Shown: positions 1-8,092 of the stretch, piece by piece
How positions within the stretch are numbered: position 1 is the first letter of the stretch
Layout: each line of letters begins with the position of its first letter
Assembly (NCBI GenBank): GCA_946480555.1
Contig: CAMLLE010000110.1
Location: forward strand, 1-8,231
Source of the DNA: an uncultured Verrucomicrobia subdivision 3 bacterium
GTDB taxonomy: Bacteria; Verrucomicrobiota; Verrucomicrobiae; Limisphaerales; CAMLLE01
Length of the DNA stretch: 8,231 nt
Direction: 5' to 3'
Notes under the pieces: model-generated
Told to the model about the DNA's origin: nothing
Seen by the model: only the letters and a program-made list of their open reading frames with translations
The model's database searches: none
Program-made: the position numbers and the translations under genes

Positions 1-177
1 GGAGGCTTTGGCTATCGCCATTATTTGCGCTTGGATTGTCGCGTGCCGGATTCCATGGTGCGGGCCTGTATGGAAAAAACGGTTTTGAATGTTGCACATC
101 GGGCTGCTGCCGGTGCGCTGCCGCTTGAATGGGAAAGCGGGGCGAATTGTGGAATCAGTGCGCACAGAGCGATTTGA
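1..177 (+). CDS. Possible 3' end of an unrecognised upstream gene (partial)
   Basis: The first forward frame is open from the window edge to a TGA at 175-177, giving 58 residues with a plausible mixed composition (GFGYRHYLRLDCRVPD near the start, MEKTVLN in the middle). It ends 10 nt before the preferred start of the GH28 gene, a spacing typical of co-transcribed genes, which is the main argument that it is real. I do not recognise a family. There is no membrane segment, and its N-terminus lies outside the window. A frame this long can stay open by chance in GC-rich DNA, and G/C at third codon positions is only about half, so the call is tentative. Confidence 0.3.
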   Translation, partial: GGFGYRHYLRLDCRVPDSMVRACMEKTVLNVAHRAAAGALPLEWESGANCGISAHRAI

Positions 178-187
178 TCGGATCGAA

Positions 188-1504
188 ATGCCCACGAAAT
201 TCCTTTCCATCCCGGTGCGCCGCGCGGTCTCCACCATCGTGTTGCTGGTCTTTCTCGGCGCCGTTGGTCTGAGCTGTTCCGCTCCGAGCAGATGTGCGGT
301 TCTGCGCCAGGTATCCATTGCCGATGGTGGTGCCGTGGGCGACGGCGTGACGCTGAACACGAGCCGGATTCAGTCTGCCATTGATGATCTGGCGTCGAAA
401 GGCGGCGGTACGCTGGTGGTTCCTTCGGGCGAATTTCTGACGGGCGCATTGTTTCTCAAACCCGGCGTCGATCTGCACCTTGAGGCGGGCGCGGTTCTGA
501 AAGGTTCTCCCGACAAGAAGGATTACCCGCGCGTGAGGACACGCGTGGAGGGTTTGTTCCCGGAATGGCTGCCGGCGCTTATCAACGCTGATCGGTGCGA
601 TCACTTGCGCATTACCGGTTCCGGCACACTGGATGGCAATGGTCCGGTCTTTTACGCCGAGTTTTGGGCGGCACGACAGGCCGATCCTGATGTGACGAAT
701 CTCGCGGTTGAACGGCCGCGGCTGATCTTCATTCGCAACTCAGCCGGTGTGCAGATCAGTGGGATCACGCTCAAGGATTCCGGATTCTGGAATCTGCACC
801 TTTATCGCTGCACCGATGCGTTGATCGAGAATGTCCGCTTCGAATCGCCCGGCGGCCGTCCGCCCACGCGCGGGCCGAGCACGGACGGCGTGGACATCGA
901 CAGCTGCCAGGGCGTCACCGTGCGCGGCTGCACTTTCTCGGTGGGAGACGATTGCGTGGCGTTGAAGGGAACGCGTGGCCCTTTCGCGCGCGAGGACAAA
1001 TCGAGCCCGCCCACGCGGCGCATTCGCGTGGAGAATTGCACGTTCAACGAAGGGCATGGCGCAGTCACTCTTGGAAGTGACGCGTGCATCGTGCGCGATG
1101 TGGTTGTTCAGAATTGCCGCGTCACCGGCCGGATGCCGCTGGTGCGGATCAAAGTCCGCCCGGATACGCCGCAACATTACGAAGACATTCACTTCCGCGA
1201 CATCACACTCGATGGCGGTGGCGCGATCATTGAATGGCGGCCGTGGATGCAGTTTTTCGATCTGAAAGGCCAGTCGCTTCCGACGCAGCTCGTGAAGAAC
1301 GTCACCGTCAGCGGGGTTAAAGGGACGTTCGGTTCCTTTGGCGAAATCGTTGGCAAACCCGAGACACGCATCTCCAGAGTCACACTCGAGGACATCGATG
1401 TGAATCTCCGTGACGAGAAGCTCAAGGTCGGGAAGGTGAACGGTCTCGAAGTGCGGAATGTCCGGGTGAACGGGAAGCCGGTGGAACTGACCTTCATTCC
1501 GTAA
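188..1504 (+). CDS. Secreted GH28 glycoside hydrolase (polygalacturonase-like)
   Basis: This 438-residue enzyme is predicted to hydrolyse alpha-galacturonosidic bonds in pectin by inversion, outside the cytoplasm. After a basic N-terminus and hydrophobic stretch (residues 11-29) comes C30, so it may be a lipoprotein, although the lipobox (GLSC) is not canonical. Residues 42-82 match the start of pectin-lyase-fold proteins (GAVGDG, then GGGTLVVPSG). The right-handed beta-helix then carries all four GH28 catalytic signatures: STD at 231-233 (usually NTD), GDD at 253-255, GHG at 289-291 and RIK at 320-322. Many N-C-T/V-type strand repeats follow. Start choice: ATG at 188 lies just before the signal peptide, has GGA 6 nt upstream, and sits 10 nt after the possible upstream stop. 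An earlier in-frame ATG at 89 would place 33 polar residues before the signal peptide. Family is secure. Whether it is endo or exo, or acts on homogalacturonan, xylogalacturonan or rhamnogalacturonan, cannot be told. Confidence 0.92.
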   Translation: MPTKFLSIPVRRAVSTIVLLVFLGAVGLSCSAPSRCAVLRQVSIADGGAVGDGVTLNTSRIQSAIDDLASKGGGTLVVPSGEFLTGALFLKPGVDLHLEAGAVLKGSPDKKDYPRVRTRVEGLFPEWLPALINADRCDHLRITGSGTLDGNGPVFYAEFWAARQADPDVTNLAVERPRLIFIRNSAGVQISGITLKDSGFWNLHLYRCTDALIENVRFESPGGRPPTRGPSTDGVDIDSCQGVTVRGCTFSVGDDCVALKGTRGPFAREDKSSPPTRRIRVENCTFNEGHGAVTLGSDACIVRDVVVQNCRVTGRMPLVRIKVRPDTPQHYEDIHFRDITLDGGGAIIEWRPWMQFFDLKGQSLPTQLVKNVTVSGVKGTFGSFGEIVGKPETRISRVTLEDIDVNLRDEKLKVGKVNGLEVRNVRVNGKPVELTFIP

Positions 1505-1637
1505 ACCGTGGCTTAAGTGTGGCCGCGGACCTCCGGTTCTGCCGTGAAGGAGGGCTTCCTGCAATCCAGAAAAGACCATTCATTGCGACAACGTCCTGCT
1601 CTTTGCAGAAGCTATTGAATTGCGACGTTTTTCTCCA

Positions 1638-1680
1638 CCCGGCTGGAAGCCGGGCTCCACGTCAGCCAGGATGGCTGACG
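1638..1680. repeat. Double-hairpin intergenic element, copy 1
   Basis: Two perfect inverted repeats lie side by side in the 266-bp gap between the GH28 and kinase genes. The first has a 7-bp stem (1638-1644 with 1648-1654) around the triloop GGA. After 5 nt, the second has a 9-bp stem (1660-1668 with 1672-1680), again around GGA. Neither is followed by a T run, so a standard intrinsic terminator is unlikely. The layout resembles REP-like dispersed palindromes, and a similarly built pair lies at 8143-8183. The rest of the gap (1505-1637 and 1681-1770) has no gene I can support. It contains two copies of ATTGCGAC (1582-1589 and 1619-1626). The promoter of the kinase operon may lie here, but I could not find a convincing -35/-10 pair. 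Confidence 0.6.
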
Positions 1681-1770
1681 CCACGGAACTCTGATCGTTG
1701 AACATTGGATTTATTTCTCGCGCCGACCTTTTGCTTGCGTTTCATCAAACACCTTTCCCAACGTAAAGCC

Positions 1771-4700
1771 ATGCGTTGTCCGCGCGCATTCAGACATCTC
1801 TTCGCCCGCTTTCGTGCTGTCGCGTTGCTGATCTGGGTTTCTGAAACACTCGTTTTCTCAGGTTTCGCCAATGATTACCTGATCGATGTCTGGTCGGCGG
1901 ACAACGGTTTGCCAAACAGTTCCGTCACGGCAATTACGCAGACGCCCGAGGGCTACCTTTGGATCGGAACGCACAATGGACTGGCGCGGTTCGACGGCGT
2001 GCGCTTTGTCAGTTTCGATCCCATCAACACTCCCGAACTGAAGCAGGCGCGCGTGCGAAGCCTCTTTGTCGATCGCGATGGCACGCTTTGGATCAACACC
2101 TACGACAACGCGCTCATCAGCTGGCGCAACGGAGTTTTCCGCCACGAATATCAGGCCCAGCATGTCGCCGCGATGTTCTCCTGCTCGAACGGGCTTCTGT
2201 TTGCGATGCAAAGCGGCGGATTGCTGCACCGGCGGGCGCGCACCGGCGAACCGGTGCAATGGCGCTGGGTAGGCACCACCGGCAGGACGATTGGAATCGG
2301 ATATCGCGACGATCGCCGCGGATTTCTCTGGTACAACACTCGCGATGGCAAGGTGGGTCGGTTGAACCTTGAAACGCTGCAATCGGAAGTCCTCGCGGAC
2401 GAACTGGGGCTCGCTGGCCAGCACGTGAAGCATCTGGCCGCGGACGCATCCGGACGGATCTCGGTGGGAACAGATTCCGGCATCGCGTCGTGGGACGGGG
2501 AGCGGTTTGTGAATCAGACGCCGACGAATGGCGAACCCATCGTCGATGTTTCATTCCTGGTCTGCGATCGTGATGGAGGCTTCTGGGCACTGGCAAACAA
2601 CCGTGTCCGCAAGGCGGTGAATCGCGAATGGATTGCCGAGGCGGATTCCTGGGGACCTTTGCTTGGATTGCGCACGCTGGGGCTCGACGCGTATGAAGAC
2701 CGGTCCGGCGGTGTCTGGTTCCGGCACTTCGGCCAGGGCGTGTTTCATTTGAAGCCCGATGGGACGGCGCGGCGCATTTCAGCGGCGGACGGTCTGCCCG
2801 GCGATCGGGTGACGTGCTGGTTTCAGGATCGCGAAGGGAATGTCTGGGTGGGCGTTGACCGGGGTGGGCTGGTGCGGCTGCGCGAGCGACGTTTTGAAGT
2901 CATCGGGCAATCGCAAGGCCTCGCCGCGTCGGGCGCGGTGTCGGTTTGTGAAGATGCGGCGGGCGTGATGTGGTTCGGAACTTACGGTGGCGGGCTGAAC
3001 CGCTGGAATGGCGAGGCATTCGATGTCTTCACACTCGCGGAAGAGCCAACGAAAGGCTTTTTCTTTTCCGTGGTTGCCGATGCGAAAGGTCGAATCTGGG
3101 CCAGTGCGGGGCGTGAAGATTTGTTCGTTCTGGAGGATGGAAAATTCGCCGAAGCTCCGTCGCCCTTGCACGGAACGAAGTCCATGCTGATTGATCGCCA
3201 GCAACGCTTATGGGTGGGCCGTGCGAATGGGCTTGTGTGCATGGATCTCGCGCGGCTGACCGTCACGAACCTGAGCGCGAACGTCGATGGCGCGAGCATT
3301 CACGCACTGGCCGAAGACGGGCAGGGGAGGATTTGGGCCGGCGGCGAAAACGGGCAGCTCTTTCAATACGCCGACGGCGCGTTTCATCAGTTCCGCTCCG
3401 AGGGAAATCTGGCGCAGCAGACGATTTGGGCGCTTTATCCGGATGCCGATGGGACTTTATGGATCGGAACATTTCGCGGCGGGCTGCTGCGGTTGAAGGA
3501 CGGAAAATTCACGCGTTACACCGCGGAGAATGGACTGCCGAGCGATGTGATCTGCCAGATTCTCGACGACCAGCGCGGCAACCTTTGGATCGGTTCGCAT
3601 CACGGCATCTTCAAGGTTTCGAAGGCGAGCCTGGACGCGTTTGCGCTGGGCGGGGAGAAGTCCGTTTCGTGCGTTTCGTATGGTCTCTACGACGGGCTGC
3701 CAACCTTGGAATGCTCCGGCGGTTACCAGCCGTCCGCGTGTCGCGGTCGCGACGGGCGACTTTGGTTTGCGACGTTCAAGGGTGTGGTGTCCATCCAGCC
3801 GGATGATTTTCCAAAGAACCAACTTCCTCCGCCCGTCGTGTTGGAGGAGATGCGCGTGGACGGCAAGCCGGTTGCGACGCTGCTGCCGGTTTCTCAGTCA
3901 GGGCTTCCGATTCCGGGCGATCGTCAGCGCGTCGGTCCGGGAAAACATTACGTTGAGTTTCATTTCACCGCGCTGAGTTATGCCGCTCCCGACAAGGTTC
4001 GATTCCGCTACCGGCTGGAAGGTCTGGAGGATGAATGGGTGCAGGCCGGCCCGCGGCGCGAAGCGCATTACAGTCATTTGCAGCCGGGCGACTACACGTT
4101 CCGCGTGACTGCCTGCAACAACGACGGCGTTTGGCATGAGGCAGGCGCGGCGCTGGCGCTGACCGTTCAGCCGTACTTCTGGCAGACATGGTGGTTCAAG
4201 GGGCTCGCCGGTGGCGGCGTGATCGGCGGCATCTTCGGCGCCGTGCGTTTCATTGCCACGCGCAAGTTGCGACGCAAATTGGAATTGTTGAAGCAGCAGC
4301 GCGCGATCGAGCGCGATCGCGAGCGGATTGCGAAGGATATTCACGATGACCTCGGCGCGGGCCTCACGCAGATCATGCTTCAAAGTGCCATCGGCCGGAA
4401 CGATTCCGCCGAGGAGATGAAGCTGCACCTCGCGCAGATTTCTGAAACGGCGCGCGATCTGGTGCGCGACATGGATGAAACCGTCTGGGCCATCGATCCC
4501 GAGAACGACACGCTGGACGGCCTGGTCACCTATGTCGGGAAGTTTGTGCAGGATTTCGCGAGCAGCGCGCAACTGCGGTGCCGGCTTGATCTGCCGGCAC
4601 GATTGCCAGGCATGCCCGTTCCGGCGGAAGTGCGGCACAACCTCTTTCTCGCCGTCAAGGAAGCGCTCAACAACATCATCAAGCACGCGCAGGCTTCTGA

Positions 4701-4950
4701 GGTGTTCCTGCAAGTGAAAGTGGAGCCCGGGCAATTCACGTTCGTGCTGCGCGACGACGGCAAAGGTTTCGCGCGCGGCGATGCGTCGGGAGAATCTTCC
4801 GGCAAGGGGCGCATCGCATCCGGTCACGGGCTTGGCAATCTGGCTGAGCGCCTGCAACGCATCAATGGGCACTGCGAAATCGCAAGTGTGCCCGGGAGCG
4901 GAACAGAGATTCGATTGACAGTCGTGATAAGAATGGCGGCAGATTTTTAA
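1771..4950 (+). CDS. Two-component propeller sensor histidine kinase (Reg_prop, Y_Y_Y, HisKA_3, HATPase)
   Basis: This is a 1059-residue membrane sensor kinase. A signal sequence or anchor (about 1-34) precedes a periplasmic propeller region (about 37-685) of roughly 14 Reg_prop blades, each with a D-G-x-LW-I/V-G-T type turn, for example 63-67 and 664-668. That is enough for two seven-bladed propellers, as in sugar-sensing kinases of this class. A Y_Y_Y domain (about 735-800) links to one membrane span (about 807-829). The cytoplasmic part begins with a short charged helix, then HisKA_3 with phospho-acceptor H858 in DIHDDLGAGL. The HATPase follows, with N box KEALNN (963-968), DDGKGF (995-1000) and GHGLGNL (1018-1024). 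It has no receiver or DNA-binding domain, so it needs a separate regulator, and one begins 79 nt downstream. ATG 1771 was chosen because it opens the signal sequence; an upstream TTG at 1705 adds 22 residues without improving it. The ligand is unknown; the flanking enzymes suggest a plant or algal oligosaccharide. Confidence 0.93.
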   Translation: MRCPRAFRHLFARFRAVALLIWVSETLVFSGFANDYLIDVWSADNGLPNSSVTAITQTPEGYLWIGTHNGLARFDGVRFVSFDPINTPELKQARVRSLFVDRDGTLWINTYDNALISWRNGVFRHEYQAQHVAAMFSCSNGLLFAMQSGGLLHRRARTGEPVQWRWVGTTGRTIGIGYRDDRRGFLWYNTRDGKVGRLNLETLQSEVLADELGLAGQHVKHLAADASGRISVGTDSGIASWDGERFVNQTPTNGEPIVDVSFLVCDRDGGFWALANNRVRKAVNREWIAEADSWGPLLGLRTLGLDAYEDRSGGVWFRHFGQGVFHLKPDGTARRISAADGLPGDRVTCWFQDREGNVWVGVDRGGLVRLRERRFEVIGQSQGLAASGAVSVCEDAAGVMWFGTYGGGLNRWNGEAFDVFTLAEEPTKGFFFSVVADAKGRIWASAGREDLFVLEDGKFAEAPSPLHGTKSMLIDRQQRLWVGRANGLVCMDLARLTVTNLSANVDGASIHALAEDGQGRIWAGGENGQLFQYADGAFHQFRSEGNLAQQTIWALYPDADGTLWIGTFRGGLLRLKDGKFTRYTAENGLPSDVICQILDDQRGNLWIGSHHGIFKVSKASLDAFALGGEKSVSCVSYGLYDGLPTLECSGGYQPSACRGRDGRLWFATFKGVVSIQPDDFPKNQLPPPVVLEEMRVDGKPVATLLPVSQSGLPIPGDRQRVGPGKHYVEFHFTALSYAAPDKVRFRYRLEGLEDEWVQAGPRREAHYSHLQPGDYTFRVTACNNDGVWHEAGAALALTVQPYFWQTWWFKGLAGGGVIGGIFGAVRFIATRKLRRKLELLKQQRAIERDRERIAKDIHDDLGAGLTQIMLQSAIGRNDSAEEMKLHLAQISETARDLVRDMDETVWAIDPENDTLDGLVTYVGKFVQDFASSAQLRCRLDLPARLPGMPVPAEVRHNLFLAVKEALNNIIKHAQASEVFLQVKVEPGQFTFVLRDDGKGFARGDASGESSGKGRIASGHGLGNLAERLQRINGHCEIASVPGSGTEIRLTVVIRMAADF

Positions 4951-5029
4951 CCAAGCGCGACCATTTTCCGCGCGAATATGCCGCGTGCGGAGCAGTGCCC
5001 GGCGCACCATCCGAAGCGGAAACATCCCG

Positions 5030-5683
5030 ATGCCGATCAACATTTCCATAGTCGAAGACGACGTCCGCCTCCGCGGCACGCTGGCCCGTTTGATCGATTC
5101 CACAGAAGGCTTTTGTTGCGTCAGCCAGCATCCCACGGCTGAAAATGCGCTGACGGAACTGACGGTCACACGCCCGGACGTGGTCCTCATGGACATCAAT
5201 CTGCCCGGCATGAACGGCGTCGATTGCGTCCGGCGGTTGAAAGAACTGCTGCCAGCCACGCAGGTCGTGATGCTGACCGTTTATGAGAACACGAACATCA
5301 TTTTCAGTGCGCTGTCGGCGGGCGCGAGCGGTTATCTGCTGAAGCAGAGTTCTCCGGAACAGATCATCCAGGCGATCCGCGAAGTGCATGAGGGCGGTTC
5401 GCCGATGACGAGTCACATCGCGCGAAAGGTCGTTGCGTCATTCCAGACCATTTCGAATCCGGTGAACGATTACGAAAAGCTCTCGCTGCGCGAACAGGAA
5501 GTGTTGGACCTGCTGTCACAGGGATTTTTATATCGCGAAATATCGGAGAAGCTGAAGATCAGCTATGCCACCGTCCACACGCACGTGCGGCACATTTACG
5601 AAAAGCTGCATGTGCGGTCCCGAACCGAGGCTGTAACCAAGCACTTCCAGCAGGTCTCTGGTTCGAAACCGCGTCCGGAGTGA
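5030..5683 (+). CDS. NarL/LuxR-family response regulator
   Basis: This 217-residue cytoplasmic transcription factor is the likely phosphorylation partner of the kinase just upstream. The receiver domain (about 3-120) has the acidic pocket E9-D10-D11, phospho-acceptor D55 in LMDINLPG, switch residue T83 and K105 in GYLLK. A linker (about 121-147) leads to a LuxR-type helix-turn-helix (about 148-207) with the typical LSLREQEVLDLL opening and the recognition-helix region KISYATVHTHVRHIYEKL. HisKA_3 kinases classically pair with this class of regulator, which supports the pairing. The start is ATG 5030, which places the first receiver strand immediately after it. A GTG at 4985 would add 15 residues with no domain match. 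CGGA lies about 9 nt upstream as a weak ribosome site. The TGA stop overlaps a possible GTG start of the next gene (GTGA at 5680-5683). Its DNA targets are unknown; the adjoining hydrolase genes are the obvious candidates. Confidence 0.93.
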   Translation: MPINISIVEDDVRLRGTLARLIDSTEGFCCVSQHPTAENALTELTVTRPDVVLMDINLPGMNGVDCVRRLKELLPATQVVMLTVYENTNIIFSALSAGASGYLLKQSSPEQIIQAIREVHEGGSPMTSHIARKVVASFQTISNPVNDYEKLSLREQEVLDLLSQGFLYREISEKLKISYATVHTHVRHIYEKLHVRSRTEAVTKHFQQVSGSKPRPE

Positions 5684-5700
5684 TTGCTGCCGCGCTTCTT

Positions 5701-8046
5701 ATGAAACGACTTTTTGCACTCGCATTGTTGCTGACGTTGACTGCCAGATTCGCCGGCGCAGCGCCTTCTTCGATCAAGCTCTGGTATCGCGAGCCGGCGA
5801 AGGAATGGGTGGAGGCGCTGCCCGTCGGCAATGGCCGTCTCGGTGCGATGGTCTTTGGCGGCGTCTCCAACGAACGGATTCAATTCAATGAATCGACGCT
5901 TTGGATTGGCGAGCCGCACGATTACTCGCATTCGGGAGCGTCCAATCATCTTGCCGCAATCCGCCGGTTGCTGTTCGACGGGAAGCAGAAGGAGGCGGAG
6001 GAACTGGCGATGCGGGAGTTCATGAGCGTGCCGCTGCGCCAGATGCCGTATCAACCGTTCGCAGACTTGCGGCTTCAATTTTCGGGACACGAGGACGCAG
6101 AGAACTATCGTCGCGAACTGGACCTTGCCGAAGCGGTGGCGAAAACGAGCTATCGCGTTGGCGGTGTCGTCTTCGAGCGCGAGACGTTTTCCAGCGCGCC
6201 GGATCAGGTGCTCGTGACGCGCATCGGCGCAAATCAACCTGGCCGCGTCGCGTTCACGATTGCATTCAGCTGCCCGCATTCGAACTCCATCACGGCGGCG
6301 CTTTCGGGGAACGAACTCCAGCTCACGGGCATCATGCCCGACCGCTACAACCGCGAGCCGATCCGCCGGCCGCTCACATTTGCCGCGCAGCTGCGCGTGC
6401 TCGTGGACGGAGGCAGCGTCACAAATCGCAATGGATGTCTGGAAGTTTCCGGAGCGAATGCCGCGGTTCTCATTCTGACGGCGGCGACGAGTTTCAAAAG
6501 CTTTCAGGACGTTTCCGGCAATCCCATCACGGCTTGTTCAGATGTGCTGAAAGCGATTGAGAAACGAGATTGGCCCGCGCTCCGCACCGCGCACGTCCAC
6601 GATCATCAGAGATTGTTCAATCGCGTCTCGTTGGAACTTCCCGGCGGCGCCGGGGATCTACCCACGGACGAGCGCCTGCGCAATGCTCCGAAATCCGAAG
6701 ATCCCGGACTGGCTGCGCTGGTGTTTCAATACGGCCGTTATCTGCTTATCGCGAGCAGCCGGCCCGGCGGTCAGCCAGCGAATCTGCAGGGCATCTGGAA
6801 CGAAAGCCTTCGTCCGCCGTGGGACAGCAAGTTCACCTGCAACATCAACACGGAGATGAATTACTGGCCGGCTGAAGTGGCGAATCTTTCCGAATGCCAT
6901 CTGCCGCTGTTCGATGCGCTGGATGAACTTTTGATTTCCGGCCGGCGGACGGCGCGCAATCACTACAACGCACGCGGCTGGGTGCTGCATCATAACTTCG
7001 ACCTCTGGCGCGGCACGGCGCCGATCAATAATTCCAATCACGGCATCTGGGTCACCGGCGGCGCGTGGCTTTGCCAGCATCTCTGGTGGCATTACGAATT
7101 CAGTGGAAACCGCGACTTCCTCCGCCGCGCCTATCCGGTGATGAAGGAGGCGGCGTTGTTCTTTGTGGATTTCCTGGTCGAAGACCCGCGTGGCACGAAT
7201 CGCTGGCTGATCAGCACACCCAGCAATTCGCCCGAACAAGGCGGGCTCGTCGCGGGACCGACGATGGATCATCAGATCATCCGCGATCTGTTCGGCAACG
7301 TGATCGAGGCGTCGCAGATTCTCGGCGTCGATTCTGAATTGCGCGCGCAGTTGACGAAGCTGCGGCCTCGCATTGCGCCGAATCAAATCGGAAAACATGG
7401 CCAGTTGCAGGAATGGCTCGAAGACAAGGACGATCCGAAGAATACGCACCGGCACGTATCGCATCTTTGGGGAATTTATCCCGGACAGGACATCACCTGG
7501 CAGCAGACCAATTTCTTCAACGCCGCGCGGCAGTCGCTGCTGTTCCGTGGCGACGAAGCCACCGGCTGGAGCATGGGCTGGAAGGTGAATCTCTGGGCGC
7601 GCTTCCTGGATGGCGACCACGCGCATCTGATCCTGCGCAATCTCCTGAAGCCGGCCAACGGCGCTGAGGTTTCCACTTCGCGTGGAAGCGGGCTTTATCC
7701 GAATTTGTTCGACGCGCATCCGCCATTTCAGATCGACGGCAATTTTGGCGCGACGGCTGGAGTCGCCGAGATGCTGCTGCAAAGTCACATTCGCGAAACG
7801 GATGGCGGTTATCTGATTCATTTGCTTCCCGCGCTTCCCAGCGCCTGGCCGGAAGGCCGTGTTTCTGGCCTTCGCGCCCGCGGCGGCGTGACGCTGGACA
7901 TCTCCTGGCGCAATGGACAACTCACATCTGCAAAGCTCGTGGCGGACGCCGATGGGAAGCGATCGCTTCGTTACGGAGGCAAAACGATTCAGGCGCAACT
8001 CTCCAAAGGGCAGCCGGCGACTCTGACGGGCGAGAGCTTTCGATAA
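5701..8046 (+). CDS. Secreted GH95 alpha-L-fucosidase / alpha-L-galactosidase
   Basis: This 781-residue enzyme is predicted to release terminal alpha-linked L-fucose or L-galactose from glycans by inversion, in the periplasm or outside. A clean signal peptide (1-20, ending FAGA) precedes an N-terminal beta-sandwich (about 24-260) with hallmark motifs LPVGNGRLGAMVFGG (40-54) and QFNESTLWIG (61-70). The (alpha/alpha)6 catalytic barrel (about 300-690) carries NINTEMNYW (381-389), with N381 and N383 matching the water-activating Asn pair of Bifidobacterium bifidum AfcA. It also has NSPEQG with general acid E512, and QIDGNFG with D679. A beta-rich C-terminus follows. Length is normal for the family. 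T379 sits where many fucosidases have His, which may favour L-galactose. ATG 5701 is preferred because it gives the standard n-region MKR; GTG 5680 would overlap the regulator stop by 4 nt but puts hydrophobic residues before the basic ones. No clear ribosome site is seen, so translational coupling is likely. Confidence 0.93.
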   Translation: MKRLFALALLLTLTARFAGAAPSSIKLWYREPAKEWVEALPVGNGRLGAMVFGGVSNERIQFNESTLWIGEPHDYSHSGASNHLAAIRRLLFDGKQKEAEELAMREFMSVPLRQMPYQPFADLRLQFSGHEDAENYRRELDLAEAVAKTSYRVGGVVFERETFSSAPDQVLVTRIGANQPGRVAFTIAFSCPHSNSITAALSGNELQLTGIMPDRYNREPIRRPLTFAAQLRVLVDGGSVTNRNGCLEVSGANAAVLILTAATSFKSFQDVSGNPITACSDVLKAIEKRDWPALRTAHVHDHQRLFNRVSLELPGGAGDLPTDERLRNAPKSEDPGLAALVFQYGRYLLIASSRPGGQPANLQGIWNESLRPPWDSKFTCNINTEMNYWPAEVANLSECHLPLFDALDELLISGRRTARNHYNARGWVLHHNFDLWRGTAPINNSNHGIWVTGGAWLCQHLWWHYEFSGNRDFLRRAYPVMKEAALFFVDFLVEDPRGTNRWLISTPSNSPEQGGLVAGPTMDHQIIRDLFGNVIEASQILGVDSELRAQLTKLRPRIAPNQIGKHGQLQEWLEDKDDPKNTHRHVSHLWGIYPGQDITWQQTNFFNAARQSLLFRGDEATGWSMGWKVNLWARFLDGDHAHLILRNLLKPANGAEVSTSRGSGLYPNLFDAHPPFQIDGNFGATAGVAEMLLQSHIRETDGGYLIHLLPALPSAWPEGRVSGLRARGGVTLDISWRNGQLTSAKLVADADGKRSLRYGGKTIQAQLSKGQPATLTGESFR

Positions 8047-8055
8047 GGGCAGGGA

Positions 8056-8092
8056 AACATTCAACAACGAACATTCAACGCTCAACATTCAA
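8056..8092. repeat. Three short direct repeats with 14-bp period
   Basis: The 9-mer AACATTCAA occurs three times just after the GH95 stop, starting at 8056, 8070 and 8084, exactly 14 bp apart. The bases between copies differ. The array lies in non-coding DNA and overlaps the hairpin that follows. Its function is unknown; it could be a remnant of slippage or a dispersed AT-rich repeat. Confidence 0.6.

Noticed and set aside
740..1579. 279-codon minus-strand frame opposite GH28
   Set aside because: No motif, and antisense to a gene with intact active-site residues.
1638..1680. GGA triloops as possible CsrA/RsmA binding sites
   Set aside because: CsrA sites usually have GGA in larger loops with an ANGGA context; triloops this tight fit poorly, and the second double hairpin has CCC and GCC loops instead.
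1519..1701. Short 60-codon frame between GH28 and the kinase
   Set aside because: Much of it is translation of the double-hairpin repeat, with no domain or ribosome site; likely spurious.
2240..2257. 7-bp perfect hairpin (GCACCGG / CCGGTGC) inside the kinase gene
   Set aside because: It lies in propeller-coding sequence that reads through normally; such stems arise often in GC-rich coding DNA.
4578..4600. 8-bp perfect inverted repeat with 7-nt spacer inside the kinase gene
   Set aside because: It falls between the HisKA_3 and HATPase coding regions with no frame disruption; probably incidental.
3898..5259. 453-codon open frame on the minus strand across the kinase/regulator junction
   Set aside because: It overlaps two well-supported genes, its translation is rich in Arg/His/Ala with no motif, and it is best explained as a shadow of codon bias.
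6658..8088. 476-codon open frame on the minus strand opposite the GH95 gene
   Set aside because: It is antisense to a gene with complete catalytic motifs, has no recognisable domain, and long antisense frames are common in GC-rich genes.
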